From the NCBI GenBank assembly GCA_934436245.1, contig CAKSAM010000006.1, forward strand, positions 55,284 through 119,283: 64,000 bases of DNA. Direction: 5' to 3'. Positions 44,657 through 53,092 of this stretch are shown in pieces (position 1 is the first letter of the stretch; the number at the start of each line of letters is the position of its first letter). The position numbers and the translations under genes are program-made. The DNA is from an uncultured Acetatifactor sp. GTDB taxonomy: Bacteria; Bacillota; Clostridia; Lachnospirales; Lachnospiraceae. The notes beneath the pieces are model-generated. The model was not told the origin of the DNA. It did not search any database and was given only the letters and a program-made list of their open reading frames with translations.

Positions 44657-45430
44657 ATGAAATTTGATATGCATTGTCATACAAAAGAAGGATCTATGGA
44701 TGGAAAGGTTCCTATTGAGAATTTTATTGCGGAATTGATCCGCAAGGGTTTTGACGGTATGCTGGTCAGTGATCATAATTCATATAATGGTTACCGCGCG
44801 TGGAAACGAAATATTAAGGATCGAAAATATAAAGACTTTGTAGTGTTGAAGGGGATTGAATACGATACCATTGATGCCGGACATATCCTGGTGATCATGC
44901 CGGAGACCATTAAGCTGAAAATTCTGGAGCTTCGGGGATTGCCGGTACAGATCCTGATCGATATCGTGCATAAGAACGGTGGGATATTAGGACCGGCACA
45001 TCCCTGTGGGGAGAAGTATTTAAGCTTTACGAATACCTTGAAAAAGAAAAATCAGATGGCGGTCATGAACCAGTTTGATTTTCTGGAGGGCTTCAATGCC
45101 TGTGAATCCCCGGAGAGCAATCATTGCGCCGGAGTACTGGCGGAAATGTATGAGCTGCCCACCTTTGGTGGAAGCGATGCTCATAAAATGGACTGCATCG
45201 GTATGGCGCATACGGAGATCCCTCAAAGCATTCATTGTGAATCCGATCTGATCCGGGCAGTAAGAGCAAAAGAAGGAATTACCTGTGGCGGCTCTTATTA
45301 TAAGGGTACTACAAAAGAAAAAATCGGAAAAGCCAATAATATCCTGGTACAGTCCTTCTGGTTCTACAACAGACTGGGAAGCCTGTACCGGCATCATAGA
45401 AGAAAAACGGAAATGCATAAGATGGTATAG
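44657..45430 (+). CDS. PHP-domain metal-dependent phosphoesterase
   Basis: A protein of 257 residues with the PHP fold. H-x-H is in FDMHCHTKEGSMDG, SDHNSYNGY and KGIEYDTIDAGHIL add metal ligands, and GPAHPCGEKY and TFGGSDAHKMD supply the late His and Asp residues. Members hydrolyse small phosphoesters (nucleoside or histidinol phosphates); the substrate is not predictable here. ATG 44657 has GAAGGA about nine bases upstream and starts right at the domain; an earlier ATG at 44543 would add 38 residues without similarity. Confidence 0.85.
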   Translation: MKFDMHCHTKEGSMDGKVPIENFIAELIRKGFDGMLVSDHNSYNGYRAWKRNIKDRKYKDFVVLKGIEYDTIDAGHILVIMPETIKLKILELRGLPVQILIDIVHKNGGILGPAHPCGEKYLSFTNTLKKKNQMAVMNQFDFLEGFNACESPESNHCAGVLAEMYELPTFGGSDAHKMDCIGMAHTEIPQSIHCESDLIRAVRAKEGITCGGSYYKGTTKEKIGKANNILVQSFWFYNRLGSLYRHHRRKTEMHKMV

Positions 45431-45453
45431 GTTCTCTGGGCCTATACCTTTTT
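45424..45453 (+). terminator. Rho-independent terminator of the PHP-domain gene
   Basis: GGTATAGG (45424-45431, overlapping the stop codon) pairs with CCTATACC (45441-45448) and is followed by five T residues. Confidence 0.85.
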
Positions 45454-45575
45454 AATTCATAGGAAATTTCTTCCTATGAATTAAAAACGCTCCGCAGGGA
45501 TCGCACTGCGGCGGTTATGAAATATGTCGCAAAAGCGACTCGCCGCAGGCGGAGAATCTCGCAAGCGAGATTCTA
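45449..45575. other. Multi-hairpin intergenic element
   Basis: A perfect 17-bp stem (45449-45465 with 45471-45487, loop ATTTC) is followed by a branched element. CTCCGC (45490-45495) pairs with GCGGAG (45549-45554), enclosing CCGCAG/CTGCGG (45492-45497, 45506-45511) and GTCGC-aaaa-GCGAC (45526-45539). A last hairpin AGAATCTC/GAGATTCT (45553-45574) is followed by ATTTTAT. It resembles a palindromic intergenic repeat unit; no other copy was noticed in the window. Confidence 0.6.
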
Positions 45576-45637
45576 TTTTATACAAATCATAATGTGAGTT
45601 CATAAATTCTTAAGATGCTTTTACTATAGAAATAGGG

Positions 45638-45643
45638 TATAAT
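45638..45643 (+). promoter_or_regulatory. -10 element upstream of the solute-binding operon
   Basis: A perfect TATAAT lies about 100 bases before the first gene, leaving a long 5' untranslated region with GGAATGTTCC and other short inverted repeats. No good -35 was found at 17 bases, so an activator may be needed. Confidence 0.45.
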
Positions 45644-45738
45644 ATGCATAAATAAGTAAGGAATATGGAATGTTCCGTAGAACTTGCTTTCAGGGGAAGA
45701 CCGTAAGGCGCTACCCATAATTAAGAGGAGAGAAATAT

Positions 45739-48039
45739 ATGAGAAATAATTTTAGGGGCAGAAAAGCAACTGCGATCGCACTGGCATCCGTTATGGCAAT
45801 GTCGCTTGCAGCCTGCGGTAAGCAGGATGGATCGAATCCTGGGGGACAGACAGAACAGAAGGAATATGTATATGTTCCCGAATATCTGGAGCTGGACGAT
45901 AATACGAATTCCAGCTACAGTAACATGACAGTACAGGGAGATAAGCTGTATTATACAAATTACCAATGGGATGAAGCGTCCGGTGAGAGCAAGGTCGTGA
46001 TTGGAGCTTATTCCCTGACAGACGGTACCAGGGAGGATCTGCCGATCACCATTAATGCGGACGGCGGTGGAATCTATTCCATGCAGGCAGACGAGGAAGG
46101 TAATATTTATACTGCGGAATTTGAGTGGAATGCCACAGAAGGTGATGACGCTTATACACAGCAGACAACGGTATTGCACAAGTACGATGCATCCGGTACG
46201 GAGCTGATGGCACAAGATATCACGGATATCATGCAGCAGGATGAGAATAATTCCTATGTGGGCAGCATGTGCCTGGACGACCAGGGCAGATTTTATATCA
46301 GCTCCGATTCACTGATCCGGCTGTTTGGCAGTGACGGACAATTTCAGGGAGCTGTGCAGACGGACAGCCAGTGGATCCAGGGCATGGGAAAGGCAAAAGA
46401 CGGCAAGGTATACCTGGCTTATTATGACCAATCCGGCAACGTGAAGCTATCTCAGATCGACTTTGACGGCAAAGCATTGGGACAGACATATGATAACTTC
46501 CCGAACACAAACGGCAACGGAGGATTATGTGCCGGAATAGAAAATGATCTTCTGGTGAATACGGATACTGTCCTGTATGACTATAGTCTCGCTGACCAGA
46601 AGACTACCGAAGTACTGAGCTGGCTGGACAGTGATATTAACGGCAGTTATGTCAACTATGCCGCAGCCACCGCAGACGGTAAGATCCTGGCAGTGGTCAA
46701 TGACTGGAATACAGGAGAAACTGACCTGGTGAAGCTGACCAAAACCAAGGCCAGTGAGGTGGCACAGAAGTCCCAGATCACGATCGGAACCCTGTATACC
46801 TCCCAGAGCCTTCAGGCAGCAGCCGTAGCTTTCAACAAGCAGAGTAATGAATATCATGTCAATATTAAAACATATATCGATGATAATAACTGGACCGAAA
46901 CTTCCTGGGCGGATGGCATTACAGCCATGAACAATGATATTACCTCCGGAGCCGGGTGCCCGGATATCCTGGATCTGTCCAACCTGGATGTCAAGGAACT
47001 GGCTTCCAAGGGTGTATTTGAGGATATGACACCCTATCTGGAGAAGAGCAGTGTATTAAGCAAGGACGATTTCTTTGAGAATATTGTAGACAGTTATACC
47101 TTTGACGGAAAACTGGTGGGAATTCCGAAGAGCTTCACCTTAAACACGATCGTCGGTAAGACCTCCGAAGTAGGCGATAAGAAGGGCTGGACCATTGACG
47201 ATATTATAGCCTATGCAGGCCAGCATGAAGGTGCTTCCCTGTTCGAGGGCATGACCAAGAGCGGTATGCTGTACACACTGTTAGCCTATGATCTGGACAG
47301 CTATATTGACTGGGAGACGGGAAAGTGCAGCTTTGATTCGGAAGATTTCCAGAAAGTACTGGAATTTGTCAATACCTTCCCCGAAGAGTATGACTGGCAG
47401 AATGACGACAGATCTACACCGGCGAAGATCCAGTCCGGTGAAGTGCTGTTAAATATGACAGGCATCTATCAGCTGAACAGTATTCAGGAGGAGGAAGCTA
47501 TGTTCGGCGAGCCGGTAACCTATATCGGATATCCTACCTCCGGCGGTGGCAGCGGTACTTATATGCAGGCCAGTGAGCTGTATGCGATTACCGCCAAATC
47601 CTCCAACAAGGACGGGGCATGGGCATTTATTGAGAATTATCTGAATCAGCCGTTTGATGATTTATATTCCTATGGACTTCCCGCCAGAAAGTCTGCACTG
47701 GATGATATGGTGGAGAAGGCACTGAATGTGACATATATGACAGATGAAAACGGTGAGCAGATCCTGGATGAGAACGGGAATCCGATTCCGGAGGACGGTA
47801 CTTCCGGCATCAGCTACGGAGACTGGGAGTACACCTATCACACTCCTACCGAGGAAGAAATCGATATTCTTAAAGATCTGATCAGCGTGGCTGAGCCTTC
47901 CAGCGCAACCGGTAATGATGAGATCACCAATATCATCACGGAGGAAGCGGAAGCATTCTTCAAAGGTCAGAAATCCGTAGCGGATGTGGCGAATGTCATT
48001 CAGAGCCGTGTACAGGTCTATGTAAATGAAAACAGATAA
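45739..48039 (+). CDS. Large extracellular solute-binding lipoprotein (ABC type)
   Basis: A protein of 766 residues with a lipoprotein signal (lipobox LAAC, Cys26). Residues about 40-345 consist of repeated beta-strand segments with DG and YYT patterns, resembling a beta-propeller. Residues about 350-766 resemble family-1 sugar-binding proteins (ITIGTLYTSQSLQAAAVAFNKQ, later KSSNKDGAWAFIENYL). It is much longer than usual binding proteins (about 450). It shares its C-terminal end (QSRVQVYVNENR) with the lipoprotein at 53093, so the two are paralogues. Two permease genes follow. The ligand is unknown; a sugar or oligosaccharide is likely. Confidence 0.82.
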   Translation: MRNNFRGRKATAIALASVMAMSLAACGKQDGSNPGGQTEQKEYVYVPEYLELDDNTNSSYSNMTVQGDKLYYTNYQWDEASGESKVVIGAYSLTDGTREDLPITINADGGGIYSMQADEEGNIYTAEFEWNATEGDDAYTQQTTVLHKYDASGTELMAQDITDIMQQDENNSYVGSMCLDDQGRFYISSDSLIRLFGSDGQFQGAVQTDSQWIQGMGKAKDGKVYLAYYDQSGNVKLSQIDFDGKALGQTYDNFPNTNGNGGLCAGIENDLLVNTDTVLYDYSLADQKTTEVLSWLDSDINGSYVNYAAATADGKILAVVNDWNTGETDLVKLTKTKASEVAQKSQITIGTLYTSQSLQAAAVAFNKQSNEYHVNIKTYIDDNNWTETSWADGITAMNNDITSGAGCPDILDLSNLDVKELASKGVFEDMTPYLEKSSVLSKDDFFENIVDSYTFDGKLVGIPKSFTLNTIVGKTSEVGDKKGWTIDDIIAYAGQHEGASLFEGMTKSGMLYTLLAYDLDSYIDWETGKCSFDSEDFQKVLEFVNTFPEEYDWQNDDRSTPAKIQSGEVLLNMTGIYQLNSIQEEEAMFGEPVTYIGYPTSGGGSGTYMQASELYAITAKSSNKDGAWAFIENYLNQPFDDLYSYGLPARKSALDDMVEKALNVTYMTDENGEQILDENGNPIPEDGTSGISYGDWEYTYHTPTEEEIDILKDLISVAEPSSATGNDEITNIITEEAEAFFKGQKSVADVANVIQSRVQVYVNENR

Positions 48040-48047
48040 GGAAAGGC

Positions 48048-48971
48048 TTGATTATCGTGAGCAGGCAGCAGGTGGATCAGAAGCGGAAACGGCATCACAA
48101 ATTGGATAAGAGAATGCGGAAACTGAAGAGAAGCTCGGGGCTTTTTATAGCCCCAAGCTTTCTTGGGGTACTTGCTTTCTTTTTCCTTCCTTTTCTGGTT
48201 GTGATATTTTATTCGCTGGTGGATAACCCTATCAGCATGAACTTTGTATTTTTAGACAACTTTGTAAGTGTAATAAAAAATGCGGCATTCCGTACGGCAG
48301 TGCATAATACAATGGTATTTTCCGCAATTGCGGTGCCACTGGCCGTGGTTTTGTCCCTGCTTCTGGCAGTGGTACTGGAAGCAAAGCTTCCTTTCCGGAG
48401 TCAGTTCCGTACCTTTTTCTTAAGTCCCATGATGGTGCCGGTGGCATCCATTGTATTGATCTGGCAGGTATTGTTCCATTATAACGGTGCGGTCAATGAT
48501 CTGTTGGGAGTCTTCGGTGTGGAGAAGATCGACTGGCTGAAGTCAAGCTACTCTATTATCGTAATAGTGATCTTATTCCTATGGAAGAATCTGGGATATA
48601 ATATGATCCTGTTTATGGCAGCACTTGCCAGCATCCCCAGGGATCTTTTGGAGGTGGCAAGACTGGAAAATGCCACATCGTTACAGACCTTTTTCTATAT
48701 TAAGATCCGGTATTTGTCTTCCACCTTTTTGTTTGTGACGATCATGTCCCTGATCAGCTCTTTTAAGATCTTCCGTGAGATCTATCTGCTGACAACGGAT
48801 TATCCTTACGATTCCATCTATATGCTGCAGCATTTCATGAACAATAAGTTCAAGAGTCTGGATTATCAGACCCTGTCTGCAGCAGCGATACTGATGTCTC
48901 TCGTCATGGTCGTGATCATCGGACTTCTGTTCGCAGTGGAAAATCATTTCGGAAAGGATGTGGAAGGCTGA
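48048..48971 (+). CDS. ABC transporter permease, MalF-like
   Basis: About 307 residues with six predicted membrane segments after a basic N-terminus (RKRHHKLDKRMRKLKRSS). An EAA-type loop that contacts the ATPase is present (DLLEVARLENATSLQTFFYI). The start is not certain: TTG 48048 has AAGGA five bases upstream and GTG 48057 has GGAAAGG ten bases upstream. Its last base pairs overlap the next start (TGATG). It forms the channel together with the following permease. Confidence 0.9.
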   Translation: MIIVSRQQVDQKRKRHHKLDKRMRKLKRSSGLFIAPSFLGVLAFFFLPFLVVIFYSLVDNPISMNFVFLDNFVSVIKNAAFRTAVHNTMVFSAIAVPLAVVLSLLLAVVLEAKLPFRSQFRTFFLSPMMVPVASIVLIWQVLFHYNGAVNDLLGVFGVEKIDWLKSSYSIIVIVILFLWKNLGYNMILFMAALASIPRDLLEVARLENATSLQTFFYIKIRYLSSTFLFVTIMSLISSFKIFREIYLLTTDYPYDSIYMLQHFMNNKFKSLDYQTLSAAAILMSLVMVVIIGLLFAVENHFGKDVEG

Positions 48972-49948
48972 TGGAGCAGAACAACACAGGTACACCGGCA
49001 AAAGCCCCATCCAGAAGACCTGCTTCCCAGGAAGCGAAGAGGGCGGCCGGGTATAAACGCAGAAAAAAACTATTTGAGAATATCCGCATCAGCATAGCAA
49101 CAGTGATCGCTGCCTTTTTTGCCATACTGTTCCTGATGCCGATCGTTCTGACGATCACCAACTCTTTCATGTCGTCTTCGGAGATATCAGCGAACTATGG
49201 TTCGGTATTTGCCACAAATGATAAGGGTGGCAAGGTCTATATTTCCGAAAAAGTGAATTTGAAATTTATTCCGGATATCGTATCCTTCAGCCAGTATATT
49301 ACAGTACTGTTGAAAAGCCCGGAATATCTGCTGAAATTCTGGAATTCCGTGATCCTGGTGGGACCGATAGTACTGTTTCAGCTGATGGTGGCATCTCTGG
49401 CATCTTATGGATTTGCCAGGTACTCGGGGAAACTGAGGTCATTGGTGTTTTTCTCTTACGTGATTCTGATGCTGATGCCGTATCAGGTAACGCTGGTACC
49501 CAATTATCTGGTGGCAGAAAAGCTGAATATATTAAATTCGTACTGGGCCATCTGGCTGCCCGGCATCTTTTCACCCTTTGCAGTCTATCTGCTGACGAAG
49601 TTCATGAAGAGAATTCCTGTGGGAGTCATGGAGGCGGCACAGATCGACGGTGCCGGAGAGTGGCAGATCTATCGGCTGATCTGTATGCCGTTGTGCAAAG
49701 GTGCGCTGTGTTCCGCAGCCATCCTTGTATTTATCGATTACTGGAATATGGTGGAACAGCCGCTGATCCTGTTATCCGATGCGGAGATGCATCCCTTGTC
49801 CGTATTCTTAAGCAAGATCAATTCCGGAGAGATCGGACTGGCATTTGCAGTGGCAACGATCTACATGGTACCCAGCCTTCTGGTATTCCTCTATGGAGAA
49901 GAATATCTGGTAGACGGTATTACCTACCAGGGCGGTGTCAAAGGCTAG
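48971..49948 (+). CDS. ABC transporter permease, MalG-like
   Basis: A protein of 325 residues with about six membrane segments and the conserved EAA loop VMEAAQIDGAGEWQIYRLIC. The N-terminal 35 residues are Ala, Pro and Lys-rich and cytoplasmic. No ATP-binding protein is encoded in the operon, so a shared sugar ATPase (MsmK/UgpC type) must come from elsewhere. Confidence 0.9.
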   Translation: MEQNNTGTPAKAPSRRPASQEAKRAAGYKRRKKLFENIRISIATVIAAFFAILFLMPIVLTITNSFMSSSEISANYGSVFATNDKGGKVYISEKVNLKFIPDIVSFSQYITVLLKSPEYLLKFWNSVILVGPIVLFQLMVASLASYGFARYSGKLRSLVFFSYVILMLMPYQVTLVPNYLVAEKLNILNSYWAIWLPGIFSPFAVYLLTKFMKRIPVGVMEAAQIDGAGEWQIYRLICMPLCKGALCSAAILVFIDYWNMVEQPLILLSDAEMHPLSVFLSKINSGEIGLAFAVATIYMVPSLLVFLYGEEYLVDGITYQGGVKG

Positions 49949-50030
49949 GATCACTGATTTTTGATGACATACCGGCATGAATCTGATGCCCGGGATACAG
50001 ATAGAAAGTGAAGTATAGAGGAGAAGCAAG

Positions 50031-51746
50031 ATGAACGAAAACGGTGGAAAAAAGAGAAGAGAATGGGTAAAAAATGCAGCCATTATATTCTTGTCTGTAA
50101 TGCTGGTGCTGACATTTTTTTCCAATACATTTATGAATTATTCCCTTCCGGAGGTGGCAGCGCAATATGTGCAGTCTGGAACGATCACGGCAAAGATCCG
50201 CGGTACCGGTACGGTGGAAAGTGGGGACCCCTATAATGTAAAGATTAATGAGACCCGTACGATCTCCAGCGTCCTTGTGAAGACCGGGGATAAGGTGGAG
50301 AAGGGAGATCCACTGTTTTTACTGGAGGATAAGGAAAGCAAGGAACTGACAGATGCCCAGGCGGCACTGGATAAAGCGATGCTGGATTTTGAGCTGGCAC
50401 TTTTGTCCGGTGATATTTCCAATTCGACTTTCCAGAACGTGCAGAACGGCAACGTATCGTCTGTATACACTTATCAGAACCGCATTGTCGCAGCAGAAGC
50501 AGAGATCGACAAATGGCAGAAAAAGGTTGATGAAGCAACAAATGCGATCAATCAGCTGAAATCTGCGCAGGTCAATGTGGATGCCGGTGGAACCCCGGAT
50601 ACCAGTTCTGAACAGGCAAAGGTCAACACAGCCCAGGCAGCCTTGAACAGTGATGAAGTCAAACTTGCCAAAGACAAAGTCAGTGAGTGGCAGACAGCCC
50701 AGGCAGCCTGTCAGGCAACCATCGATAAATATAATGAGAATATTGCAAGCTCGGTATCCGGCAATGGCTTTGTTAATCAGGTGACAGAGACAGAGTATCA
50801 GCTGGCGGTGCAGAACAAGAACCGCTATCAGGAACTGATCAATGGAAAGCAGGGGATTCTCAATGATGAAGCCAAAGTGAGGGCATATAATGATAAAGTA
50901 AATGCTTTGGCAGAGGCTAATAAGGAACTGGCAAATAAGCAGAACAGCAAAGAAAACAGCACGAATTCCTTAACAGTACAGACCCAGAACTGGCAGACGG
51001 AACTGGACAAACGGAATATTCAGCTGAAGGCGGCACAGGATACCAAGGAGCAGCTTTTGAAGGATATTTCTACGGAGCTGAATCTGGATTATCAGTTAGA
51101 CAGTCTTCAGAAACAGAGAGATCAAATTGCTGAAATGGAAGAAAATGCTGTAGGTGCCAGCATTGAGGCACCTATCTCAGGTACGATCACCAGCGTAACG
51201 GTGAAGGCGGGAGACGAGGCACAGCCGGATACGGCACTGGTGACTATGCAGCCGGAGGGTAAGGGCTTTACCATGAGCTTCTCCGTGACCAATGATCAGG
51301 CGAAGAGACTTTCTGTGGGAGATAAGGCAGACCTGGTGAACTCCTGGAGATACAGTGATATGGATATTACCCTGGCAAGCATCAAGCCGGATACCACAGA
51401 TCCCGGACAGAAGAAGCTGCTGACCTTTGATATCACCGGAGATGAAGTGACATCCGGACAGTCCTTAAATGTATCCGTAGGACAGAAGAGTGCCAATTAC
51501 GATCTGATCGTACCCAACAGTGCCATCCGTGAGGACAGTAACGGCAAGTTTATTCTGATCGTGGAATCCAAGAGCAGCCCCTTAGGTAACCGTTATGTGG
51601 CAACCCGTGTGGATGTGGAGGTACTGGCAAGTGATGACACCCAGTCCGCAGTGAGCGGAGCTTTATATGGCTCTGAATTTGTCATTACGACATCTACCCA
51701 GCCGGTAGAGGCAGGAAAGCTGGTCAGACTGGCAAATAATTCATAA
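50031..51746 (+). CDS. HlyD/MacA-type membrane fusion protein
   Basis: A protein of 571 residues. One N-terminal membrane anchor (about 17-36) is followed by a lipoyl-like half motif (KIRGTGTVESGDPYNVKINE) and a long coiled coil (about 95-370) rich in Gln, Ala and Lys. The second lipoyl half (ISGTITSVTVKAGDEAQPD) and beta-barrel domains follow. Such proteins link inner-membrane exporters to the wall or exterior. RBS AGGAGAAGCAAG. The position after two sugar permeases is unusual. Confidence 0.86.
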   Translation: MNENGGKKRREWVKNAAIIFLSVMLVLTFFSNTFMNYSLPEVAAQYVQSGTITAKIRGTGTVESGDPYNVKINETRTISSVLVKTGDKVEKGDPLFLLEDKESKELTDAQAALDKAMLDFELALLSGDISNSTFQNVQNGNVSSVYTYQNRIVAAEAEIDKWQKKVDEATNAINQLKSAQVNVDAGGTPDTSSEQAKVNTAQAALNSDEVKLAKDKVSEWQTAQAACQATIDKYNENIASSVSGNGFVNQVTETEYQLAVQNKNRYQELINGKQGILNDEAKVRAYNDKVNALAEANKELANKQNSKENSTNSLTVQTQNWQTELDKRNIQLKAAQDTKEQLLKDISTELNLDYQLDSLQKQRDQIAEMEENAVGASIEAPISGTITSVTVKAGDEAQPDTALVTMQPEGKGFTMSFSVTNDQAKRLSVGDKADLVNSWRYSDMDITLASIKPDTTDPGQKKLLTFDITGDEVTSGQSLNVSVGQKSANYDLIVPNSAIREDSNGKFILIVESKSSPLGNRYVATRVDVEVLASDDTQSAVSGALYGSEFVITTSTQPVEAGKLVRLANNS

Positions 51747-51797
51747 AAGGTCTTTCAGACGGAAAATTATTTTAACAGGAAGGAAGAAACAGATCAG

Positions 51798-53057
51798 ATG
51801 TTTCGGATTCGAATACAGAATAAAAAGAAATGCATATGGTACTGCAGTGCAGTAGTATCCTTTCTTCTGTTCCTGCTTTTGCTGGGATGGACCAATCATC
51901 TGGCAAATATCCAGGATGCCCAACAGATGGCCGGACGCTGGAGTGAAAAAAAGGATGTGGCACAGATCAGCTGCTTTTTCTCCTCCAAAGCGGAAGTGAC
52001 GGAGGATACCATTCAAAGCTTTGAGTATTCCCTGAAAAACGTTCTACAGGAGGCTTCTATTACGGAGACTTCGGAGAATCCCAGCGCAAGACTCTGGGTG
52101 GATGCTTACAGTGCAGATGGAAAAATCACGATGGTAAACGGAAAAAACACTCTGGAGGCCAATGCCATTGGAATCGGCGGAGACTTCTTCCTGTTCCATC
52201 CGTTAAAGCTGATCACCGGCTCCTATTTTTCCGGTAACGATCTGATGCAGGACTATTGTATCATCGATCAGGATGCGGCATGGCAGCTGTTCGGCTCCAA
52301 TGATGTGGTTGGAATGACCGTATATATCGGGAATGTCCCGCACATTGTGACCGGAGTGGTACGCAGACCCCAGGGCAGAATGGAAAAGGCAGCAGGTTTA
52401 ACTTCCACGGTTGTCTATGTATCCTATGAGACCCTGGAGACTTATGGAACCAACAACGGTATCAATCATTATGAGATCGTGATGCCGAACCCTGTGGATG
52501 AGTTCGCCTACGGCAAAGTAAAAGAAGGGATCGGTATAGACGAGAAAAACGTCGAGATCGTGGAAAACAGCAGACGTTATTCCCTGCCCAACCGGATCAG
52601 GACAATCCTTGCCTTCGGAACACGTTCCATGAACGGCAAAGCCATCATCTACCCCTACTGGGAGAATCTGGCGAGAGGCTATGAAGACATTATTGCATTA
52701 CTTACGGTATTTATGCTGTTTCTGTTATTATATCCGGTTGTGACCGTTATCTGGTGCTTTGTACACTGGTGGCGTCATAAGGGCTGGACGCTTAAGGATG
52801 TATGGCATACCGGTAAGGATAAGGCAGAGCGGGCTGTGGAACGCCGCAGGGAGAAAAATCACCCCCACAGGGAAAGAGATGTCCTGGAGGAACTGGAACG
52901 GGAGCTGGAGGAAGATCCTTACGCAGACAGTGAATTCTCCTGGCTGACGGATGAACCGGAGGTGGGAACAGAGCCAGCGGATCCATCAAATGCAGCTTCA
53001 AAGAAGCCGGAGAAAGCGCAGACACCACTGGAGACGGAAGAGGAACAGCAGTCGTAA
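51798..53057 (+). CDS. MacB-periplasmic-core-like membrane protein
   Basis: A protein of 419 residues. A first membrane segment (about 13-32) is followed by an extracellular part of about 270 residues resembling the MacB_PCD fold (GIGGDFFLFHPLKLITGSYF, YCIIDQDAAWQLFGSNDVVG, VVRRPQGRM). A second membrane segment lies at about 300-325, and then a highly charged cytoplasmic tail (KAERAVERRREKNHPHRERD, acidic stretches). The additional FtsX transmembrane segments and any ATPase are missing, so it is a shortened relative of MacB/FtsX permeases. It probably works with the HlyD-like protein before it. Confidence 0.7.
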   Translation: MFRIRIQNKKKCIWYCSAVVSFLLFLLLLGWTNHLANIQDAQQMAGRWSEKKDVAQISCFFSSKAEVTEDTIQSFEYSLKNVLQEASITETSENPSARLWVDAYSADGKITMVNGKNTLEANAIGIGGDFFLFHPLKLITGSYFSGNDLMQDYCIIDQDAAWQLFGSNDVVGMTVYIGNVPHIVTGVVRRPQGRMEKAAGLTSTVVYVSYETLETYGTNNGINHYEIVMPNPVDEFAYGKVKEGIGIDEKNVEIVENSRRYSLPNRIRTILAFGTRSMNGKAIIYPYWENLARGYEDIIALLTVFMLFLLLYPVVTVIWCFVHWWRHKGWTLKDVWHTGKDKAERAVERRREKNHPHRERDVLEELERELEEDPYADSEFSWLTDEPEVGTEPADPSNAASKKPEKAQTPLETEEEQQS

Positions 53058-53092
53058 TAACAACAGACACAGACAAGAAAAGGAGAGGGAGA

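Noticed and set aside
45640..45738. Cyclic di-GMP riboswitch in the leader of the lipoprotein operon
   Set aside because: GGGGAAGACCGTAAGGCGC looked suggestive, but the conserved GEMM core and tetraloop receptor are not present.
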